NCBI RefSeq assembly: GCF_901538355.1
Contig: NZ_LR593887.1
Location: forward strand, 124,001-188,000
DNA length: 64,000 nucleotides
Direction of reading: 5' to 3'
Source: Tuwongella immobilis
Lineage (GTDB): Bacteria > Planctomycetota > Planctomycetia > Gemmatales > Gemmataceae
Of the stretch, positions 58,593 through 64,000 are shown piece by piece. Made by a program: the position numbers and the translations under genes. Positions within the stretch are counted from its first letter, which is position 1; every line of letters starts with the position of its first letter. Under the pieces are notes generated by a model. The model did not search any database. It was not told the origin of the DNA and saw nothing but the letters and a program-made list of their open reading frames with translations.

Positions 58593-60257
58593 ATGCAGAC
58601 CACCGGCATTGGCTCGTTTCTGGAAGTGCTCCACCGCTCGGGCATCTCGATGGTTTTCGGTAATCCGGGGACAACCGAATTACCGCTCAATGATGCGATT
58701 TCGGGCGATTCGCGATTCCGCTACATTCTGGGCATCCACGAGGTGCCGGTAATGGCAATGGCGGACGGCTACGCGATGGCCAGCGGCATGCCGGGAGTGG
58801 TGAATTTGCACACGGCCTGCGGGCTGGGCAACGCGATGGGAATGCTGTTCAACGCCATGCAATCGGGAACGCCGCTGGTGGTGACAGCCGGGCAGCAGGA
58901 TCATCGGCTGCTGTTCGATGAGCCGGTGCTGGCCGGTGAGTTGGTCGATGTCGCCAAACCGTGGACGAAGTGGGCCATCGAAGTGCCCCGAGCGGCGGAC
59001 ATGCCCAACGCGATTCGGCGGGCGATTCAGATTGCGATGACTCCGCCGATGGGGCCGGTGTTTTTGTCGCTGCCGTTGAATGTGCAAAGCGATGCGATTG
59101 CGGATGCAGATGTTTCCGGGGCGTGGCTGCCGGATGTGCGGCTGGCGCCGAGTGTGGCCCGCATCCAGCAGGCAGCGCAGACGATTCTGCGGGCGAAGAA
59201 TCCGCTGATTTTGGCCGGAAGCCGAGTGACGGAGGCGGGAGCCTGCGAAGTGTTGGGGCAGTTCGCCGAGGTAATCGGTGCCCCGGTGTTGGCGGAGTGC
59301 AATACCTCGCATGGCCGACTGCCGATTGCGGCGAATCATCCGCTCTATGCCGGGCCTGCGCCAATCTGGTCGCCGGATGTGCGGCAGCGGCTGGCGGATC
59401 ATGATTTGCTGATTGTTGTGGGGATGAATTTGCTGCGGCTGTATATTCACGCCGAGCCGAGCCGACCGATTCCCGAGGGGATGCCGATTGTGCATCTGGA
59501 CTCGAATCCGGCAGAAATCGGCAAGAATTTCCCCGTTGAGGTGGGGCTTTGGGGCGATCCCCGCACCGGGCTGGAAATGTTGATTGCTGAGTTGGCTCCG
59601 CGGCTGAGTCGGGAGCTGGTGCAGGAGCGACGAACCAGGCATGAGGCGGCGATTGCCCAGCAGGGCACGGAGTTTCGCGGCATGCTGGAAACGCATCGGG
59701 ATGATTCGCCGATGTCGCCCTGGACGATGATGCATGCGATTGCCCAAGTGCTGCCCGGCGATGCGGCGGTGATTCATGAAGCGCCCACGGGGCATCGCAA
59801 TGTGCTGGAAAAATTGGGGGTATTCCGCGATCCCAGCGGATTTTTTGCGCCGCGTGGTTGGGCGTTGGGGTGGGGCGTGGGGGCGGCTGTGGGTGTGAAA
59901 TTGGCGTGGCCGCATCGGCCCACGGTGGCGATTCTCGGCGATGGGTCGGCGATGTATGGCATTCAGGGGCTGTGGAGTGCGGCCCGCGAGCAATTGCCGA
60001 TCGTGTTCATCATCGGCAACAATCGGCAGTATCGCATTTTGCGGGATTGCGGCGTGATGCTCAAACTGGACAAACTGGCGTCGCCTAACTGTCCGGGGAT
60101 GGATCTGAATGCGCCGAATATCGATTTTGTGGGGTTGGCGCAATCGCTGGGTGTGTCGGCGTGTCGGGTGAATTCCCCGAGTGAATTGCAGGCACGATTG
60201 TCGGCAGGATTGAGTGGAAACAGCCCACTTGTGATCGAGGTGCCACTTTCGGAGTAG
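58593..60257 (+). CDS. Thiamine-diphosphate enzyme, benzoylformate-decarboxylase-like
   Basis: A 554-residue ThDP enzyme; the ATG at 58593 has GAGG upstream. N-terminal domain: MVFGNPGTTELPLNDAI and the catalytic Glu region GIHEVPVMAMADGYAMAS. Middle domain: NPLILAGSRVTEAGA. C-terminal domain: the ThDP/Mg motif GDGSAMYGIQGLWSAAREQLPIVFIIGNNRQY (GDG ... NN, read in parts), preceded by RGWALGWGVGAAVG. The GNPGTTELP start and the overall layout favour benzoylformate decarboxylase over acetolactate synthase, but the substrate is not proven. The gene stands without pathway partners. It ends 8 bases before the converging response regulator. Confidence 0.85.
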   Translation: MQTTGIGSFLEVLHRSGISMVFGNPGTTELPLNDAISGDSRFRYILGIHEVPVMAMADGYAMASGMPGVVNLHTACGLGNAMGMLFNAMQSGTPLVVTAGQQDHRLLFDEPVLAGELVDVAKPWTKWAIEVPRAADMPNAIRRAIQIAMTPPMGPVFLSLPLNVQSDAIADADVSGAWLPDVRLAPSVARIQQAAQTILRAKNPLILAGSRVTEAGACEVLGQFAEVIGAPVLAECNTSHGRLPIAANHPLYAGPAPIWSPDVRQRLADHDLLIVVGMNLLRLYIHAEPSRPIPEGMPIVHLDSNPAEIGKNFPVEVGLWGDPRTGLEMLIAELAPRLSRELVQERRTRHEAAIAQQGTEFRGMLETHRDDSPMSPWTMMHAIAQVLPGDAAVIHEAPTGHRNVLEKLGVFRDPSGFFAPRGWALGWGVGAAVGVKLAWPHRPTVAILGDGSAMYGIQGLWSAAREQLPIVFIIGNNRQYRILRDCGVMLKLDKLASPNCPGMDLNAPNIDFVGLAQSLGVSACRVNSPSELQARLSAGLSGNSPLVIEVPLSE

Positions 60258-60265
60258 GCCCAATG

Positions 60266-60706
60266 TCACCAGGTGGGCGGCCAATCCAGCGGGGGATCGG
60301 CTTGCGGCGGCATCTCCAGCGGCGGCCCGGATGGTCGCAGATAGCTGCGGATGGTATCGATGAGATTCGGCAGTTGAAACGGCTTGCGAATTAACGGAAT
60401 GTTGGTCAGTTCTTGCAGCATGTTGGGGCTGTATTTCCCCGATTCGCCGCTGATGAAGATGCACGGCAGATCGGGAGAAATCGTTCGGAGCATTGCCAGC
60501 GTCTTCGGGCCGTCCATGATTGGCATGAGAATATCGATGATCGCCAGCCGAATTCGGTCTTTGGACTCGGTGAGAATGGCCAGCGCTTCGTCGCCCGAAG
60601 CGGCTCCGATGGCGTCGATCTTGGCATACTGCATGGCGAACAGCAGCATCGATCGAACCAAGTCATCATCATCGACAATTAAGACACAATCCGCGACAGG
60701 TTCCAT
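60266..60706 (-). CDS. Single-domain response regulator (CheY-like)
   Basis: A 146-residue protein; the ATG at 60706 is used because the receiver domain begins at once (CVLIVDDDDLVRSML) and the longer start adds a non-conserved leader. The acidic pocket is IVDDDD; the phosphoacceptor Asp lies in IIDILMPIMDGP; the switch Ser is in IFISGES and the Lys in LIRKPFQLPNL. There is no output domain; the last ~20 residues are Pro-rich. Such stand-alone receivers relay phosphate between kinases and other proteins. No kinase gene is adjacent, so the partner must be elsewhere. Confidence 0.92.
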   Translation of the reverse strand: MEPVADCVLIVDDDDLVRSMLLFAMQYAKIDAIGAASGDEALAILTESKDRIRLAIIDILMPIMDGPKTLAMLRTISPDLPCIFISGESGKYSPNMLQELTNIPLIRKPFQLPNLIDTIRSYLRPSGPPLEMPPQADPPLDWPPTW

Positions 60707-60761
60707 GGGGGATCGGTTCCAAGTCGGAAAAACAAGTATCAATGAATTATCGCGTATCGGA

Positions 60762-62540
60762 TCAGTTTTGGTCGAGAGCCGACTCGGAAAACCGCTCGGT
60801 TTCCGGAACGGAATCGGATCCCCGCGGATTATCCGTTTCATTTGATGAAATCAGTATGCCCGCATCATGCCGAACCCCGCCCCAGATTGCAAGGAGGATT
60901 CCGAGACAGATCGAAATTTGAACGAGACTAAGGGCCGCTACGGTGCGGCTGACCCCATAGTGCATCTGATTAAACAATTCTAAAATCAGGCGATCGTGTC
61001 CGGGAATGCTCACCAACTTGCTGGCGGGCAGTTCGGTCATCGCCATGATCATGCTAACCACCGTAGCACGAATCCACGCGGAATGCGCCCACGGCCAAGA
61101 AATTCGTCGAAATCGTTGCCAATTGCTCCAACCTTCCAGGGTGGCCCACTCGTGATATTCGCGGGGAATCTGCCACAACGTCGGGGCCAAAATCAGCACG
61201 CACCACGGGAAGATCCGCAACCCCTGGGCCCACCACACTGGCAGGGGACTTTCGGGCGAATCGTATAACACCGTTCGCATGGGACCGCCAGCGGGCAGAA
61301 GCCGCGCTTCGGTATCCAACGCGATGTCGATGGCTTGCTTGAGTCCTAAGCCAATCAGCGGGCCGGGCATCAGCCAGGCGACGACTGCGACGATCAGCAC
61401 CGCCCCGCGAAGTCGCGGCCGATTGCGCAGCGCATCCAGCAAGCGCAGTGTCCCGGTGGCCACGATGACCGCGACCAGCAGCGATTCGATCAGACTGCGA
61501 ATCCCCAACCAGCCAGCAATCCGGATGGCACGGAATAGCTCGGTGCTGGCAATGCTGACATTCCAAGGGCGATCACCGCCGCCCCCCAATTTCCAGACGA
61601 GTGTCCCGAGTGGGATCAGCAGGCACGCCAGGCCAATTCCGCCGAGCATACCACCTACCAGAATCCGGATCCAACGCCGCTTCACAACCAAAAGCGGAGC
61701 CAATGGCCGGGATTCGCCGCGTGGCAAGTCGGCAAACGCACCGCGCCGCAGCAGCACAACGAATCCGATGGCGGGCAGCACAATGCCGGGCAGACTAACG
61801 GCCATGGCACGGGCCGGGCCGATGGTTTGCAGCACCGCCTGGGTATACACTTCCTCTGCATAAGTACGCACCAGCATCAGATCGGTGACCGTAATTTCGG
61901 TCAGGCATTGCACGGCGACAATGGCCCAGGCGATTCCCAGCATGACTCGGCAGCGGGGCACCGTCACCCGCCAAAGCACTTGCCAGGGGGGCATGCGCAG
62001 ACGGGCGTCTTCTTCCAGAGTGGATTCCACCCGATGGAGCGCCAGCCCCATCAGCAGCACGACCCAGGGGATGCCATGCACGGTGTGAATGAGGATGGCC
62101 GGGAGGATGCCTTGATCCCAGGGTTGATACGGCGAGTCGCACTGGAGCATCAGCCGCAACCACCCGCCGACACCCAGCGAGCCTTGCCAGACAATGGCGA
62201 GAATGGGGAGCGGAATCACCAGCCCCAACCGCAACGCGAATCGCAGGAGCAATCGGCCCGGAAGCGGACTGCGTTCGAGCAGAATCGCGGTGGGCAGGCC
62301 GATCAGCAGTGCCAAGCTGGCGGATGCGGTGGCGAGAAGCAGCGATTGGCCACCCAATCGGGCGAGTCGGCCCCCTTCCAGCAGACTTTGCCAGGCGTCT
62401 GGAGTGCTGAACAGGGTGACAATGGGAAACCACAACGGACTGACCGCAAGAATCAGGGCCGATCCGATGAGCCAAGGAGCCGACCACCGCACGGGGAAAC
62501 TCCCAAAATCGGTGCCCGAAAACGAACTCGAGTGACCCAT
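60762..62540 (-). CDS. Iron(III)-type ABC transporter permease
   Basis: A 592-residue inner-membrane protein with the duplicated permease layout of FbpB/ThiP-type proteins: two binding-protein-dependent transport units, each of about five to six membrane segments. EAA-like loops that contact the ATPase are seen near DARLRMPPWQVLWRVTVPRCRVML and again near EWATLEGWSNWQRFRRISWPWA (each read as E-G-A-type loop). The ATG at 62540 is used; a GTG at 62573 is possible. The last ~30 residues are polar. Neither a substrate-binding protein nor an ATPase gene is adjacent, so the substrate (iron, thiamine or other) is inferred only. The next gene upstream is the PQQ-like protein. Confidence 0.85.
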   Translation of the reverse strand: MGHSSSFSGTDFGSFPVRWSAPWLIGSALILAVSPLWFPIVTLFSTPDAWQSLLEGGRLARLGGQSLLLATASASLALLIGLPTAILLERSPLPGRLLLRFALRLGLVIPLPILAIVWQGSLGVGGWLRLMLQCDSPYQPWDQGILPAILIHTVHGIPWVVLLMGLALHRVESTLEEDARLRMPPWQVLWRVTVPRCRVMLGIAWAIVAVQCLTEITVTDLMLVRTYAEEVYTQAVLQTIGPARAMAVSLPGIVLPAIGFVVLLRRGAFADLPRGESRPLAPLLVVKRRWIRILVGGMLGGIGLACLLIPLGTLVWKLGGGGDRPWNVSIASTELFRAIRIAGWLGIRSLIESLLVAVIVATGTLRLLDALRNRPRLRGAVLIVAVVAWLMPGPLIGLGLKQAIDIALDTEARLLPAGGPMRTVLYDSPESPLPVWWAQGLRIFPWCVLILAPTLWQIPREYHEWATLEGWSNWQRFRRISWPWAHSAWIRATVVSMIMAMTELPASKLVSIPGHDRLILELFNQMHYGVSRTVAALSLVQISICLGILLAIWGGVRHDAGILISSNETDNPRGSDSVPETERFSESALDQN

Positions 62541-62610
62541 CTCTTGTTCGGAAGATGAACAAGCGATGGTCACTCGGGAAAATCCGATTCACCCGAATCG
62601 GGAATCGAGG

Positions 62611-64000
62611 TCAATTATCGTCTTTTTTCGGTTCGGCGTCCATGGGTGCCTCGGCGTCCTTTTTCGGGGCCGCTTCCACTGGCGGTGGCGGAGCCAATCG
62701 CACGGGGTCCAAATAGGTGCGGTCGTGCAGGCTGATGATGGTGCCGTCGTTGGCCGCCAGATACAGTCGATCGTCGTATTCGTTGACCACCGGCACGGGG
62801 AATTGGCCGATTTCCAGCGAGGCGAGATCGACCCCGATCGAACCGACCGAGCGGTTGCGGTCGAGAATGAACAGCTTGCCTCGATTGTTGGCCGCGTAGA
62901 CAAACTTGGGATTGATGGCGCGGATCGATCCGGCAAGCGGGAAACTCCACATTGTTTCGCCGGTGGTGCGATTCAATCGGGCGATGCCGATTCCGTGGCC
63001 GCCCAGGAACAATTCGCGGTCGCTGGCGACGGGTTTTTCCGGATACGGGCCACCGGGTTGCCGCCACAGAATGCGGCCGGTGTTCATTTCCATCGCATAG
63101 GTTTGGGCATTCAGCGTGCTCGTATAGGCCGTGTCACCGTAGCGGCTGAGGGCCGATGGAACTTGCCCGTCGAGATCGATGGAGAAATCCAGAACTCGCT
63201 CGTCCAGCGTCAGGGCGATCATGCGGCCTTCGTTTTCCAGCGCCCCAGTCGAGGTGATCGGAGCGAACAGGTAGATTTCGGTCAGCAGCGGGCTGGAGGT
63301 GACGCGGCGAGGCGAGGCGTATTTCCACACTTTGTCGGCCCCGTAATTGGTGCCGCGAATGTCGTTAAGCGTCTCCGCGCGGGCAATGCTGGGCGGAATG
63401 ACGGCGATGCTGGGCGTGCGCGTGCCCTTGCGGGGGGGCAGATACGGCTGCCGCAGCGATTCGAGAATCACGATCGATTCCGTCCGCGAGCCGGTGTCCA
63501 CCGTATACGGCGGTCGCAGCGATGGCAGCACAGCCAGCGACGGGGACTTGTTCTCGCCTTCGCTTCCCGAGCCGATTGTCCGCATTCGCGTGGGGCGCGT
63601 GTACGAATCAAATTGCGTCGGGCCGCCAATCGGATTCGAGCCGACAAATCGCGGCGAGCGACTTTCCGGGGAGAGGGGCAAATCTTCGGGCTGACTGCTT
63701 TGCTTGCGGCCGTTGCGGTAGGTCGATTGCTTCAAGACCCCGCGCACGGGAAGCCGCAATTTGTAAATTGAATTATCGCCCAGGCAGACGAAGACTTCGT
63801 TGTCTCGTGCGGCAGGGCCGACGATGGGCGTGGAGCCCATGTCCATTTCGAAGAACAGAACGCCGTTCGCGCGGTTGTAGCAATACAACCGGGTGCCGTT
63901 GACCTGATAGACGTAAGCATCGGTTTCGGCGATGGGGAAGATGTTGGTGTACGGCACCCCCACGGAGGCGGCCCAGAGATAGCGGCCATTGCTGGCATCC
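62611..64000 (-). CDS. PQQ-like beta-propeller protein, 5' end outside the window
   Basis: The last ~463 residues of a protein whose start lies beyond the right edge; the reading frame continues to base 64000 (DASNGRYLWAASVG). PQQ-type propeller blades are seen as RLYCYNRANGVLFFEMDMGSTPIVG, NTGRILWRQPGGPYPEKPV and RLNRTTGETMWSFPLAG, each with the typical G-x-x-x-W or equivalent turn. A Ser/Pro/Arg-rich stretch (about residues 90-200 of the visible part) interrupts the propeller. The C-terminus is Pro/Lys/Glu/Asp-rich. Such proteins usually bind in the periplasm or outside the cell, or form scaffolds; a catalytic quinone role is not evident. Confidence 0.82.
   Translation of the reverse strand, partial: DASNGRYLWAASVGVPYTNIFPIAETDAYVYQVNGTRLYCYNRANGVLFFEMDMGSTPIVGPAARDNEVFVCLGDNSIYKLRLPVRGVLKQSTYRNGRKQSSQPEDLPLSPESRSPRFVGSNPIGGPTQFDSYTRPTRMRTIGSGSEGENKSPSLAVLPSLRPPYTVDTGSRTESIVILESLRQPYLPPRKGTRTPSIAVIPPSIARAETLNDIRGTNYGADKVWKYASPRRVTSSPLLTEIYLFAPITSTGALENEGRMIALTLDERVLDFSIDLDGQVPSALSRYGDTAYTSTLNAQTYAMEMNTGRILWRQPGGPYPEKPVASDRELFLGGHGIGIARLNRTTGETMWSFPLAGSIRAINPKFVYAANNRGKLFILDRNRSVGSIGVDLASLEIGQFPVPVVNEYDDRLYLAANDGTIISLHDRTYLDPVRLAPPPPVEAAPKKDAEAPMDAEPKKDDN

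Noticed and set aside
58680-60464. A 594-codon minus-strand open frame
   Set aside because: It is antisense to the ThDP enzyme with intact cofactor motifs. Its product is Arg/His/Gln-rich with no domain.

Overview
The window reads as chromosomal DNA of a planctomycete, most likely a member of the Gemmatales/Gemmataceae. This is inferred from family content: paired PSD1 (DUF1549/DUF1553, cytochrome-c-like) and DUF1501 genes, a Ser/Thr kinase with a formylglycine-enzyme-like C-terminus, a YXWGXW-type proline/threonine-repeat exported protein, a Gfo/Idh/MocA oxidoreductase, SpoVG with a zinc ribbon, and moderately high GC with many secreted hypothetical proteins. No rRNA is present; one tRNA-Lys(UUU) is.

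Layout. 1-3.47 kb: accessory strip of small minus-strand genes separated by two different families of duplicated spacer DNA. 3.47-8.35 kb: a minus-strand cluster of a WXG100-like protein, two small helical proteins and a 1258-aa FtsK/EccC-like ATPase, resembling a stripped-down type VII secretion locus; the small genes lie downstream in the same direction. 8.4-12.4 kb: secreted VOC protein, succinate-semialdehyde-type dehydrogenase, FabH and a small secreted protein, with a strong bidirectional terminator. 12.6-19 kb: a 2145-aa protein joining a BcsA-like cellulose synthase and PilZ region to a very long TPR array. 19.3-32.4 kb: membrane protein, PLP-dependent MetB-type enzyme, secreted calpain-like protease with an EF-hand, kinase-FGE fusion, BNR/sortilin-like protein, ispE-spoVG, and a three-gene membrane operon.

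32.4-43.2 kb: a compact minus-strand phage head module (TerL, portal, HK97 prohead protease, HK97 major capsid, head-tail connector and small proteins) followed by a ParB-like protein, an ABC-ATPase/GNAT fusion and a TerS-like protein. No tail, lysis, integrase or replication genes are seen, so it looks like a domesticated or remnant capsid system. It is interrupted between portal and protease by a 618-bp fold-back element; a related 590-bp element sits at 49.6-50.2 kb.

43.5-64 kb: YXWGXW protein, tRNA-Lys, hisB, a GlmU-like nucleotidyltransferase, a Gfo/Idh/MocA protein, the DUF1501/PSD1 pair, a STAS protein, an inositol-monophosphatase/ADP-ribosylglycohydrolase fusion, a hypothetical protein, a benzoylformate-decarboxylase-like ThDP enzyme, a single-domain response regulator, an iron-type ABC permease, and a PQQ-like beta-propeller protein running off the right edge. 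The most interesting loci are the WXG100/FtsK cluster with its cassette-like tail, the capsid module with ABC-GNAT and ParB-like partners, the fold-back hairpin elements, and the synthase-TPR fusion. All functions are assigned by reading motifs; no database search was run.
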